Below, piece after piece: positions 16,643 through 24,856 of a DNA stretch of 64,000 nucleotides (positions are counted from its first letter, which is position 1; the number at the start of each line of letters is the position of its first letter). The position numbers and the translations under genes were made by a program. The stretch comes from an uncultured bacterium (GTDB lineage: Bacteria > Cyanobacteriota > Vampirovibrionia > Gastranaerophilales > Gastranaerophilaceae). The DNA is taken from assembly GCA_949035555.1 (NCBI GenBank), contig CAROLD010000006.1, forward strand, positions 1-64,000, given 5' to 3'. Below the pieces are notes generated by a model that did not search any database, was not told where the DNA came from, and saw only the letters and a list, made by a program, of their open reading frames with translations.

Positions 16643-18016
16643 ATGAGAGATAGAAAACGACCTTCAAGAGGGGTAACAAAAACCAGAAGAGCAAGAAATT
16701 ATTCAAACGGTTCCGCAGATAATCCGTTTGCTCAGCAGTCAAATTACAGAAGACATTCTCAATCTTCATTCAGAAAAATCCTTACAATTATGGTAATTTT
16801 ATTTTTTACCTCAATTTTTGCTATTTTTCTTTTTGCAGATAATAAAGATTTTTTGAGTTCAAGCTTAGGTAAAAATACTTTTATTTCAAATTTACTATCT
16901 AAATTGTCGTTGTCGAACAGTTCTAAAGACAAACCGGAGTTTGTATTTCCTTTTGGACCTCGCAGACAGAATATTCTTTTGTTAGGGGTTGATTCAAACG
17001 GAGCTGATTCTGATTTATGGGTAGGAACAAGAACTGATACTATTATTTTATTAAATATAGACCCTAGGACAAAAACCGTAAATGCTATTTCCATACCTCG
17101 TGACAGTAAAGTTTATCTGCCAAAAGGTATGGGTGTACAAAAAATTAATGCCGCACATGCTATTGGCGGTATTGAAATGACCATTAAAACAGTTGAAGAT
17201 ACTCTTGGAGTAAAAGTTGATAAATATATAATGTTCCATGATGAAGGGGTTAGAGCTGTAGTTCAAGCTCTTGGCGGTGTTGATATTTTTGTTGAAAAAA
17301 ATATGAGATATAACGATAATGCAGGAAATCTGCATATTAATTTCACAAAAGGACATCATCATTTAACTGAAAAAGATGTTGTTGAATATTTACGTTTTCG
17401 TCATGATGCCACGGGCGATATTGGCAGAACAAAAAGACAGCAGTGGTTCTTAAGGGGGTTGCTTGCTGATTTGCAAAAACCTGAAACTATTACAAAAATA
17501 CCTAAATTAATTCAAGTGACCAGTAAATATGTAAAAACTGACATGTCTGCATATGAAATGACACAGTATGCAGGTTTGGCAAAACATTTTGATATGGATA
17601 ATATTGAAATTGCAATGCTTCCTGGCGCACCAAATAAGCACGGTTATACAAGTTATTGGATTTTAGACCCTGATAAAACTCAAGATGTTGTTGACAGACT
17701 TATTTACAGAGAAAATAACGTTGGAAGAAAAGAAGCTTACACTGCTAGTATTATGAATTCTGCGGATAAAGCCGACGAAGCTCGAAGGTTAAAAGAAGCT
17801 CTTGAAGCTAACGGTATTCAAGTTATTTGTTCCGGTACATCAAATTCTATTCACTCTCAGTTTATTGCTCATTCTAAGTATGTAACAATTGATTATTATT
17901 CAGATCTAAAAAAAGAGGTTCCTGAAGTGAAATCAAGACAATTTGTATATGAACCCGGTAATTTTATGTGTGCTGATACAGACTTTACAGTTGTTGTTGC
18001 AGGTGAGAATAAGTAA
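16643..18016 (+). CDS. LytR-CpsA-Psr family glycopolymer ligase
   Basis: A 457-aa membrane-anchored protein of the LCP family, which transfers lipid-linked glycopolymers to peptidoglycan or other acceptors outside the cytoplasmic membrane. It has a basic cytoplasmic tail (1-43), one transmembrane helix (about 45-65), and the LCP domain (about 105-265) with NILLLGVDSNG, the T-R-T-D-T-I-I-L and SIPRDSKV active-site loop, and the Arg-rich EYLRFRHDATGDIGRTKRQQ segment. A C-terminal LytR_C-type domain (about 365-455) follows. Expected key acidic and Arg residues are present. It fits with the glycan cluster further down the window, whose product it could attach. Confidence 0.9.
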   Translation: MRDRKRPSRGVTKTRRARNYSNGSADNPFAQQSNYRRHSQSSFRKILTIMVILFFTSIFAIFLFADNKDFLSSSLGKNTFISNLLSKLSLSNSSKDKPEFVFPFGPRRQNILLLGVDSNGADSDLWVGTRTDTIILLNIDPRTKTVNAISIPRDSKVYLPKGMGVQKINAAHAIGGIEMTIKTVEDTLGVKVDKYIMFHDEGVRAVVQALGGVDIFVEKNMRYNDNAGNLHINFTKGHHHLTEKDVVEYLRFRHDATGDIGRTKRQQWFLRGLLADLQKPETITKIPKLIQVTSKYVKTDMSAYEMTQYAGLAKHFDMDNIEIAMLPGAPNKHGYTSYWILDPDKTQDVVDRLIYRENNVGRKEAYTASIMNSADKADEARRLKEALEANGIQVICSGTSNSIHSQFIAHSKYVTIDYYSDLKKEVPEVKSRQFVYEPGNFMCADTDFTVVVAGENK

Positions 18017-18022
18017 TTCTAA

Positions 18023-18051
18023 TTGTAATAGGCTGCAATATATGCTATAAT
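18023..18051 (+). promoter_or_regulatory. Promoter of lemA
   Basis: TTGTAA at 18023-18028 and TATAAT at 18046-18051 are spaced by 17 nt, with TG at 18043-18044 forming an extended -10. The lemA start follows about 30 nt later with GTGAGGA as ribosome binding site. Confidence 0.65.
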
Positions 18052-18082
18052 TGTATATGTAATTTGAAAGTGAGGATTTTAT

Positions 18083-18667
18083 ATGGAAATGGTATTATTT
18101 GGAATTATTCTGGCAGTAATAGCAATTATTGTTATTTTACCGTTATATATGCTGTATGTCGGCGTTATTAAAAAGAAAAATAAAGTTAAAGAAGCTATGG
18201 CAGGGATTGATGTTCAATTGAAAAAACGTTATGATCTTATTCCAAATATTCTGACAATTGCGAATAAATTTATGGAGCATGAAAAATCTTTAATTTCTGA
18301 GATTACACAATTGCGAACCCAAGCTTCAGGTATAAAATCTAACCAAGATACGATTTCTGATAAAATAAATCTTGATAATTCTATTTCATCAAAAATGAGT
18401 CAATTAATTGTAAGTGTTGAAAATTATCCTCAATTAAAATCTGATCAAACTATGATGCAAGCAATGCAAACTTATTCTGAAGTCGAAGAACATATTGCAG
18501 CCGCACGAAGATTTTATAACAGTGCAGTTAATGAACTTAATAATGCTGTAGAAATATTTCCAAGTTCAATGATTGCTTCTTTTTTGGATATTTCGGTTTA
18601 TCCGTTCTTTGAAGCTGATGAAGCTGCAAAAAGGTCGGTCAATGCTTCTGACTATTTTAACAAATAA
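18083..18667 (+). CDS. lemA: LemA family protein
   Basis: A 194-aa protein with one N-terminal transmembrane helix (about 5-27) and a long helical domain. The conserved LemA features are visible: IDVQLKKRYDLIPNIL after the membrane segment, a central ENYPQLKSDQTMMQAM, and EEHIAAARRFYNSAVNELNNAVEIFPSSMIA. LemA proteins are membrane-linked helical bundles of poorly known function, often tied to envelope processes. It has its own promoter and terminator. Confidence 0.92.
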   Translation: MEMVLFGIILAVIAIIVILPLYMLYVGVIKKKNKVKEAMAGIDVQLKKRYDLIPNILTIANKFMEHEKSLISEITQLRTQASGIKSNQDTISDKINLDNSISSKMSQLIVSVENYPQLKSDQTMMQAMQTYSEVEEHIAAARRFYNSAVNELNNAVEIFPSSMIASFLDISVYPFFEADEAAKRSVNASDYFNK

Positions 18668-18672
18668 GTTTT

Positions 18673-18695
18673 AAGACAGCCTATGCTGTCTTTTT
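18673..18695 (+). terminator. Terminator after lemA
   Basis: AAGACAGC at 18673-18680 pairs with GCTGTCTT at 18685-18692 and is followed by T residues. The tRNA-Arg begins 3 nt later. Confidence 0.7.
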
Positions 18696-18697
18696 AT

Positions 18698-18771
18698 GCG
18701 CCCGTAGCTCAGACGAATAGAGCGTGAGTCTCCGAAGCTCAAGGCCGCGGGTTTGACTCCCGCCGGGCGTA
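18698..18771 (+). tRNA. tRNA-Arg (anticodon CCG) with altered elbow bases
   Basis: Acceptor GCGCCCG/CGGGCGT (G1-U72 wobble), D stem GCTC/GAGC, anticodon loop CTCCGAA giving CCG, T stem GCGGG/CCCGC, discriminator A. The T loop is TTTGACT rather than TTC-R-A-N-Y, and the D loop is AGACGAATA, with G18-A19 in place of G18-G19. The usual G19-C56 tertiary pair is thus replaced by A19-U56, a compensated change. The other two tRNA-Arg genes in the window keep G19-C56, and Arg-ACG also has G1-U72. Confidence 0.85.
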
Positions 18772-18775
18772 TTTT

Positions 18776-19492
18776 CTATGCCATTTGCACAAAGCCGCTT
18801 ATTGTTGAATTATTTGCGGCATAGCTTCTTCTGGCTACTTTATCTGAAGTATTACCTTCAATTGTATGGATTTTACCGTCTGCACCAATGCTTTCGACAA
18901 CCCCAACATGAGAACGGCCCTGTTCTTTAAATACAATTAAATCTCCCGGTTTTACATTATTTTTGATTAAACCGGTTTTATTAGATGAGCCTGCGGTTTT
19001 TAGATAACAATTATTCTTAATGCCCCATTGTCTTAAACCTTCAACTGAAGCAGAGCCAAATCCTTTTGGTACAGCTTTACCGCTTGCTTTGAACGCCTCT
19101 TTAGTTACATATGTTGAAAAATCTGCACACCAGGCTTCAGTTCTACCGTTTGTGAATAACTTGTATGAACCGTTTGCTTCATTGTAACCCAGATATTTTT
19201 TTGCAGCTGTTACAATATTGCTGCCAAGGTTTGACCCCCATCTGGTTACTTTTTGAGTTGTGTTTTTAATACCCTTCCAAGTTGAAGATAAGTTGAAATT
19301 AAAACTAGGCATCTTAAAGTTGAAGCATGGCATCGGTAATTTTGGAAAATAGTTTGTACTGAAATTTGGTACATACGAGCTTGTATAATTAAATAATGGA
19401 GCAGTATAAACCTGTGGTGTATATCTTACCACCGGTCTAAATGATGAAATTGCTCTTGTATATAGATTTGTAAAACTATTCCAATAACTCAT
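18776..19492 (-). CDS. CHAP-domain peptidoglycan hydrolase-like protein
   Basis: A 238-aa protein. The first 75 residues are low-complexity and rich in Phe, Tyr, Pro and Ser, with no signal peptide. The C-terminal part (about 90-238) is a CHAP domain: catalytic Cys122 in E-A-W-C-A-D-F, catalytic His in RSHVGVVESIG and the third polar residue in HTIEGNTS. CHAP enzymes cleave peptide bonds in peptidoglycan or glutathionylspermidine. The lack of a signal peptide means export by a classical route is not shown. The stop lies 4 nt from the end of the convergent tRNA-Arg(CCG). Confidence 0.85.
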   Translation of the reverse strand: MSYWNSFTNLYTRAISSFRPVVRYTPQVYTAPLFNYTSSYVPNFSTNYFPKLPMPCFNFKMPSFNFNLSSTWKGIKNTTQKVTRWGSNLGSNIVTAAKKYLGYNEANGSYKLFTNGRTEAWCADFSTYVTKEAFKASGKAVPKGFGSASVEGLRQWGIKNNCYLKTAGSSNKTGLIKNNVKPGDLIVFKEQGRSHVGVVESIGADGKIHTIEGNTSDKVARRSYAANNSTISGFVQMA

Positions 19493-19637
19493 AATATCCC
19501 TATAAATATTCCCCGTATATATATAAAGGTTATATGTTTTTTATAATTGCTTAATAATATTCTATTGTTACAAAATATTAAGGAGATTATTGAATATTCC
19601 TAAGTATACAAGAGTAATATATTATATATTATTAATT

Positions 19638-19711
19638 TGACCCCGGCGCGAGTCGAACGCGCGATCTTTGGTTTAGGAAACCACTGCTCTATCCTACTGA
19701 GCTACGAGGCC
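19638..19711 (-). tRNA. tRNA-Arg (anticodon CCT)
   Basis: On the minus strand: acceptor GGCCTCG/CGGGGTC, D loop with G18-G19, anticodon loop TTCCTAA giving CCT, T stem GCGCG/CGCGC with loop TTCGACT, discriminator A. The 27-43 pair of the anticodon stem is a mismatch. A TATACT upstream on the minus strand (19724-19729) is a likely -10 box. Confidence 0.9.
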
Positions 19712-19725
19712 AAATCTATTTTTAG

Positions 19726-19758
19726 TATAGCATAAATTTAAAACTTTTATGCTATATT
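19726..19758. promoter_or_regulatory. Divergent promoter region with an 11-bp inverted repeat
   Basis: TATAGCATAAA at 19726-19736 and TTTATGCTATA at 19746-19756 form perfect arms 9 nt apart between tRNA-Arg(CCT) and gatD. Each arm overlaps a candidate -10: TATACT for the tRNA on the minus strand (19724-19729) and TATATT for gatD on the plus strand (19753-19758). The gatD -10 ends 6 nt before its ATG with no ribosome binding site. The repeat may be an operator or simply the symmetry of two back-to-back -10 boxes. Confidence 0.5.
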
Positions 19759-19764
19759 TGTTAT

Positions 19765-20499
19765 ATGGAAGAGAAAAATTTAAAAATTTCAATTGCCCAT
19801 TTATACCCTAAACTTCTCAATTTGTATGGAGATTTAGGTAATGTAATAACACTTGTCCAACGCTGTAAATGGCGCGGTATTCGTGTTGAATTTAATGAAA
19901 TTAATATTGGTGACAATATAAATAACCATGATTTATTCTTTATCGGCGGCGGGCAGGACAAACAGCAGGAAGAAGTTGCCGAAGAATTGTATTCACATAA
20001 ATTAGAACTTACTTCCTTACGCGATGATGGCGCTGTTTTTCTTGGAATCTGCGGGGGGTATCAACTATTTGGACATTATTATCAACCACATGGTAAGGAT
20101 AAATTAAAAGGACTTTCCTTGATGGATGCTTACACCGTTGCAGGTAAAAAAAGATTTATTGGTAATGTTACTGTCAAAACTGATTTTCTAAATCCTAATA
20201 CGCTTGTCGGATTTGAAAATCATAGCGGTTTAACTTATCTTGAAGGTGATACAAAACCTCTTGGAACTGTCATTGTGGGTAACGGAAATAATGCTAAAGA
20301 CGGTTATGAAGGCGGCAGGTATAAAAATATATTTGGAACATATTTACACGGTTCATTACTTCCTAAAAACCCGCATTTTGCAGATTATTTAATTTCATTG
20401 GCACTAGAAAAACGATATGGCGAAAAATTTATACTTTCAAAGCTTGATGATAAATTAGAATTTGATGCGCACAATTCTGTTATAAATAAAGCTTATTAA
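19765..20499 (+). CDS. gatD: Lipid II isoglutaminyl synthase, glutaminase subunit GatD
   Basis: A 244-aa class I glutamine amidotransferase of the CobB/CobQ type. It shows the nucleophile segment LGICGGYQLFGHYY (Cys near residue 96) and the catalytic His in TYLHGSLLPKNP. The N-terminus with HLYPKLLNLYGDLGNV and FIGGGQDKQQ is characteristic of GatD, which supplies ammonia to MurT for amidating the D-Glu of the peptidoglycan stem. In Gram-positive bacteria gatD is normally next to murT, but there is no murT in this window. It overlaps the convergent gene at 20496 by 4 bp. It is probably leaderless. Confidence 0.88.
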   Translation: MEEKNLKISIAHLYPKLLNLYGDLGNVITLVQRCKWRGIRVEFNEINIGDNINNHDLFFIGGGQDKQQEEVAEELYSHKLELTSLRDDGAVFLGICGGYQLFGHYYQPHGKDKLKGLSLMDAYTVAGKKRFIGNVTVKTDFLNPNTLVGFENHSGLTYLEGDTKPLGTVIVGNGNNAKDGYEGGRYKNIFGTYLHGSLLPKNPHFADYLISLALEKRYGEKFILSKLDDKLEFDAHNSVINKAY

Positions 20500-21278
20500 A
20501 GGTATTTAAAAATATTTGAACCTTTCTCTAATGCTTTTTGAGTACTCTCATCAGGGACAATATGCTTGTCTTTATCAAAATAAAATTCACAATGGTTTGT
20601 AAAATTGATTTCATCAGGCATTATAAATGAAGAACTGATAGTGCAGTTTCTTGAAGATAGATTACAATTACCTGCATTATCATATAGATTAAACGATATT
20701 GAGTAAATCTCAACATTTTTACCGTTTTGTTTTACCGAAAAGTGTACTTTTTCATCATAAGGAACTGCATTTTTAAAGTTTTTAGCAAAGTTTTTTGCGA
20801 TGTCAGATGAGGAAATTGTACTGTTAAGACTTACTTTTTTAAAACCTTTATTTAATTTCCCATAAGCAATACTGCACTGAGTATTTGTTATAAAGTTTGC
20901 AGGGTTATCAAGGTCTTTTTGAATAAATCTTCCTGCTATCCCGAGCAATATGACGGGTATCAGAACATTTAACAATATAGCCGCAATAGCCCATCGAGCC
21001 TGAATTTTTCTAAAGTCATTCGGTGTCCTCCACCAGTCAACTTGATATGCCCACATATTACCATTAAAGCCTGCATAGAGCTGTAAAATGGTATATAAAA
21101 TCCAATTTAAGCCCAGAGGAAGTTGAAACCATATCAAAGGTATTCCTAAAAGTGTAATCCAGGCTTTATGTTTGATGCCCCAGATAAATGTCAGTAAAAA
21201 TGCGCCCCAGTTAAATTCTTTTAACTCTGACGGCATATCTTTACCTTTATACCCGCTTAAAAATTCTTTCAAATTCAT
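20496..21278 (-). CDS. DUF2628-like membrane protein
   Basis: A 260-aa protein. The N-terminal region (about 20-130) has FNWGAFLLTFIWGIKHKAWI, then hydrophobic segments near 40-70 and 97-117 (WAIAAILLNVLIPVILLGI), in the style of DUF2628 membrane proteins. The C-terminal part (about 125-260) is soluble, with four cysteines (QCSIAYGK, NCNLSSRNC, HCEF) that could form disulfides outside the membrane. The function is unknown. The last 4 bp overlap the end of gatD in a tail-to-tail arrangement. Confidence 0.6.
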   Translation of the reverse strand: MNLKEFLSGYKGKDMPSELKEFNWGAFLLTFIWGIKHKAWITLLGIPLIWFQLPLGLNWILYTILQLYAGFNGNMWAYQVDWWRTPNDFRKIQARWAIAAILLNVLIPVILLGIAGRFIQKDLDNPANFITNTQCSIAYGKLNKGFKKVSLNSTISSSDIAKNFAKNFKNAVPYDEKVHFSVKQNGKNVEIYSISFNLYDNAGNCNLSSRNCTISSSFIMPDEINFTNHCEFYFDKDKHIVPDESTQKALEKGSNIFKYL

Positions 21279-21318
21279 TTTTTTATTGTAATAACTTTCC
21301 TTTCTGCTGTCAATTAAA

Positions 21319-22125
21319 TTACTCCAATTCTTTTAGAGCAAGAATATATTCCTCCCATTTCGGAGGTTTGCCATGCCAAGACGGATTATTTTCCATGAAA
21401 CTTATACCTTTGCCTTTTATTGTGTTAGCAATTATTGCTGTCGGTTTGTCCGAAAGTTTAGAATTTTCGATTGCTGAGTATATTTCATTAACATCATGAC
21501 CGTCAATTTCAATTACATTCCAGTTAAAAGCCTTAAGTTTTTTCGTTAAATTGTCTATAGGTTTAATGCATTCAGTGTTCCCGTCAATTTGTAATCTGTT
21601 ACGGTCAATAATTGCAGTAAGATTATTTAACTTTCTATGCGGGATTTGCATTAATGCTTCCCAAATATTCCCTTCCTGTAATTCACCATCTCCAATTAAC
21701 ACAAAAACTCTCGACGGATTTTTATCAAGTTTTAGAGACATTGCAATGCCGCAGCCCATGGATAACCCTTGCCCCAGCGACCCTGTAGAAACTTCTATAC
21801 AATCTAAATATGTATTTGCCGGGTGCCCTTGAAGTCTTGAACCCAATGCTCTAAATGTTTCTAACTCTTCTTTTGAAATATAGCCACATTCGTGTAAAAT
21901 CGCATAATATACGGGCGAAGCATGTCCTTTTGAAAGTATAAATCTGTCGCGATATTGATCCTTCGGGTTTTCTGGACTATGTTTCATGCAGTATTTGAAC
22001 AAAACAATCATAATTTCAACTGCGGATAAACTGCCGCCCGGATGTCCTGATTCTGCATTATATATCATTTTTATAATATTTTTTCTAACCTGTTTTCCCA
22101 GTTTTATAATTTCTTGTTTGTCCAA
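21319..22125 (-). CDS. Transketolase, N-terminal (TPP-binding) subunit
   Basis: A 268-aa protein equal to the N-terminal third of transketolase. It has the substrate-binding SGHPGGSLSAVEI, the catalytic H-A-S-P segment (SKGHASPVYYAIL), TGSLGQGLSMGCGIA, and the thiamine-diphosphate motif GDGELQEGNIWEAL ending in a conserved Asn. Split transketolases need a second (C-terminal, pyrimidine-binding) subunit, usually the next gene. None follows here, since the next genes on this strand are convergent or unrelated. It is last in the glycan cluster, 4 nt after the DUF4422 gene, so its partner is elsewhere or it works on a dedicated sugar substrate. Confidence 0.88.
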   Translation of the reverse strand: MDKQEIIKLGKQVRKNIIKMIYNAESGHPGGSLSAVEIMIVLFKYCMKHSPENPKDQYRDRFILSKGHASPVYYAILHECGYISKEELETFRALGSRLQGHPANTYLDCIEVSTGSLGQGLSMGCGIAMSLKLDKNPSRVFVLIGDGELQEGNIWEALMQIPHRKLNNLTAIIDRNRLQIDGNTECIKPIDNLTKKLKAFNWNVIEIDGHDVNEIYSAIENSKLSDKPTAIIANTIKGKGISFMENNPSWHGKPPKWEEYILALKELE

Positions 22126-22129
22126 TGTT

Positions 22130-23062
22130 TTACACTCTCATTCTATTTTTGTAATTAATATATTTTTTTAAATTTCGGATTTTAGCTTTACCAAAGGATA
22201 GGATTGAGTAAATTTTATACTGTATTACTTTTTTCTTAAATTTTTTGTAATCCTGACTTACAAAAGTTGCCGGAATTTCTATTGTTTTGAAGTTTGGATT
22301 TTTCTGATTTTGCATAACGAATACAGAAAGCAAATATTCACCAATAAATCCGAGAAACCGCATTTCTTTACAGTCAAACAGAGTACTGTCAACTTCTTTA
22401 TCTATTTTTTCAAGAACTCCAAACAAAAATTCACAATACTCAAAAAATAATTTTTTCGGCATTATAAATGAGTTGCAGCAATACATAAATGTATTATTCT
22501 CAAATTCTTCAAATGTTTGAAAATATTCATGATAACTATCATTTATCACTGATTTAAGTACATTAAAAACTTCTTCTTTTTGATGCGGCAATCCAAGATA
22601 AAAATGTTTTTTCATATTTGGCTGATATGTTACAGGTCTGATATTAACTTTAGGGAATAAAATACAATCAGGTTTAATATTTATATATGGCAAAATTTTA
22701 TCTTCAGTAAAATGTTTCAAAAAGTCATTTGGAATATGGTCTAAAAAATAAAATTCTGATTTTGGAAGCCAAGTATATGGCAGATGCTTCATATCTTTAT
22801 CGAAGATAAATTGCCTTCTGTTATGCATAAAACCTATGTATTCAGGGTTTCCTATTTCTTCATAATGTTTCCAAACCCAATATTGGGCAGTTAGTTCACA
22901 ATATTTGGGATTTTCACAAGATATGTTATCTCCGGTATCATCACCAATCATCTCCTCAAATATTTCGTCAGAAATTGCTCTTCCGGTTTGAATTGGTGTG
23001 ATTATATCATTTTTTAATATTTCTCTTTTACCTTTATACGAGACAAATATTTTCAGGTTCAT
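22130..23062 (-). CDS. DUF4422 glycosyltransferase-like protein
   Basis: A 310-aa protein with the DUF4422 pattern: an early beta strand (LKIFVSYKGKRE), the IGDDTGDNISCENPKYCELTAQYWVWKH block (residues about 39-66) and YIGFMHNRRQF. DUF4422 proteins are found in polysaccharide clusters and are thought to be glycosyltransferases. The C-terminal basic tail (KAKIRNLKKYINYKN) resembles tails on the other transferases of this cluster and may bind the membrane surface. It lies between the ABC exporter and the transketolase gene. Confidence 0.8.
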   Translation of the reverse strand: MNLKIFVSYKGKREILKNDIITPIQTGRAISDEIFEEMIGDDTGDNISCENPKYCELTAQYWVWKHYEEIGNPEYIGFMHNRRQFIFDKDMKHLPYTWLPKSEFYFLDHIPNDFLKHFTEDKILPYINIKPDCILFPKVNIRPVTYQPNMKKHFYLGLPHQKEEVFNVLKSVINDSYHEYFQTFEEFENNTFMYCCNSFIMPKKLFFEYCEFLFGVLEKIDKEVDSTLFDCKEMRFLGFIGEYLLSVFVMQNQKNPNFKTIEIPATFVSQDYKKFKKKVIQYKIYSILSFGKAKIRNLKKYINYKNRMRV

Positions 23063-23065
23063 AAA

Positions 23066-24856
23066 CTATACCGCAGCTTCCTGTTTTTTAAATTGCATTT
23101 CATATAATGTACGATATTGCCCGTTTTCAATTTGCATGAGTTCATTGTGATTTCCCAGTTCAACAAGTTGTCCTTCATTAATAACAGCTATCCTGTCAGC
23201 ATTTTGTATGGTTGATAACCTGTGCGCAATTACAAATACTGTTTTGTCTTTCATTAGATTATCAATTGCCATTTGTACAACTGCTTCAGATTTATTATCA
23301 AGTGCAGATGTTGCTTCATCCAGAATAACAACGGGAGCATCTTTTATAAAAGCTCGGGCAATTGCTACGCGTTGTTTCTGACCACCTGAAAGTAATATTC
23401 CGCGCTCTCCTATCTGAGTATTTAGTCCGTCTTTTAAAGTTGCGATGAAGTCATCTAAATATGCCATTTTTACTGCTTTTTCTATTTCTTCATCTGTTGC
23501 ATTTTCTTTTCCCAGTAAAATATTTTCTTTAATTGTTCCTGAAAATAAAAAATTATCTTGAAATACAACTGAAATATGATCTCTTAATGAAGATAGAGTA
23601 AAGTCCTTAATGTTTTTTCCATCAATTTTTATTTCTCCTATCTGGATATCATAAAAGCGAGGTATTAAGCTGACAATTGTTGATTTACCCCCTCCGGAAT
23701 TACCAACAAATGCAATTGTTTCACCTTTTTTTACATTTAAGTTTATATTTTTTAGTACCGGTTTGTTTTTTATATATTCAAAATTAACATTTTCAAATTG
23801 GAAACCATTACTAATAGTTTCTAATTTTGTAGCCCCTGGTTTATCTACAATTCCCGGTCTTTGTGAAAGTAAACCAAAAACTCGCTCTATAGCCATAAAT
23901 GAGAATTGTACGGCGTTAAAATTGTTGCCTAGATTTTTGATAGGTGTATATAACATAATTAACGCAGTAATAAATGATACAAAGTTTCCGCTTGTTATTT
24001 GTTTTGTAAGGATTAAATGCGAACCGTACCCTATTGCAAGTCCGATACCTATTGAAACAATTACGTGCATCATTGGAGAAAGCCAGCTTGTACGCTGTAT
24101 CATTTTTATTTTTAAGTTAAATATATTGTCAAGGATAAAATTAAATTTCTTTTCTTGTTGGGGTGCAAGATTGTATGAAATAATTGTTTTATTTCCTGCA
24201 AAAGATTCATTATACGCTGTAATAACCGCAGAACCTGCCATTACGGATTGATCCATTACGGATTTAATACGTTTTCTAATGTTTGCAAGCGGAGCAAACG
24301 CACAACCCAGCACAATAGATGCAATAAGCGCTAACTGCCAAGAATTGTAGAATAATACACAAACTAGTGAAATTGATGAAAATAATCTGGAAGTAAAGGT
24401 TTTTAAGTTTTCAAGCAAACCGTTGCAAGCGTTATCAGCATCATTATTAAATCTGAATACGATATCACCTGAGCGCTGTCTATCAAAATATCCTGTTTCA
24501 AAAGTCAGCATTTTTTTGTATAGATCTCGTTTTAAATCATTTGTAACTTTGCCTCCAACCCACGTGTTTAAATATGTAGCACTATAGTTTAAAAATCCTT
24601 GTAGACAAGTAAATGCTACAATTCCAAACGGTATGTACCAAGGAGATTGTACGGTTTTTTCTACCATTACCAAATCCATATACGGTTTTAGCGACAATGC
24701 TATTACTGCATCCAAAGAGCCTATCGGAATACAGATTAGTACTGCTAGTATTGCTCTGAACCAATATGGTTTTACATATGGTAAAATCCTTGAATAGTTT
24801 TTATATGCCTGCGTATTTTTAATCTTATCTAACAGTTTGTTCATATCTTTGTTCAA
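23066..24856 (-). CDS. MsbA-like ABC exporter (fused permease and ATPase)
   Basis: A roughly 596-aa half-transporter. The N-terminal six-helix domain (about 30-315) precedes an ATPase domain with Walker A GNSGGGKST, Q-loop VVFQDNFLF, signature LSGGQKQRVAIARA, Walker B VVILDEATSALD and the H-loop VIAHRLSTI. This is the family of lipid A and lipid-linked oligosaccharide flippases, and the position inside a glycan cluster suggests export of a lipid-linked sugar or glycolipid. The start is uncertain. A TTG at 24856 has GGAGAGG 8 nt upstream and is chosen here. ATGs at 24865 and 24844 and a TTG at 24874 are alternatives. All overlap the upstream gene. Confidence 0.88.
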   Translation of the reverse strand: MNKDMNKLLDKIKNTQAYKNYSRILPYVKPYWFRAILAVLICIPIGSLDAVIALSLKPYMDLVMVEKTVQSPWYIPFGIVAFTCLQGFLNYSATYLNTWVGGKVTNDLKRDLYKKMLTFETGYFDRQRSGDIVFRFNNDADNACNGLLENLKTFTSRLFSSISLVCVLFYNSWQLALIASIVLGCAFAPLANIRKRIKSVMDQSVMAGSAVITAYNESFAGNKTIISYNLAPQQEKKFNFILDNIFNLKIKMIQRTSWLSPMMHVIVSIGIGLAIGYGSHLILTKQITSGNFVSFITALIMLYTPIKNLGNNFNAVQFSFMAIERVFGLLSQRPGIVDKPGATKLETISNGFQFENVNFEYIKNKPVLKNINLNVKKGETIAFVGNSGGGKSTIVSLIPRFYDIQIGEIKIDGKNIKDFTLSSLRDHISVVFQDNFLFSGTIKENILLGKENATDEEIEKAVKMAYLDDFIATLKDGLNTQIGERGILLSGGQKQRVAIARAFIKDAPVVILDEATSALDNKSEAVVQMAIDNLMKDKTVFVIAHRLSTIQNADRIAVINEGQLVELGNHNELMQIENGQYRTLYEMQFKKQEAAV

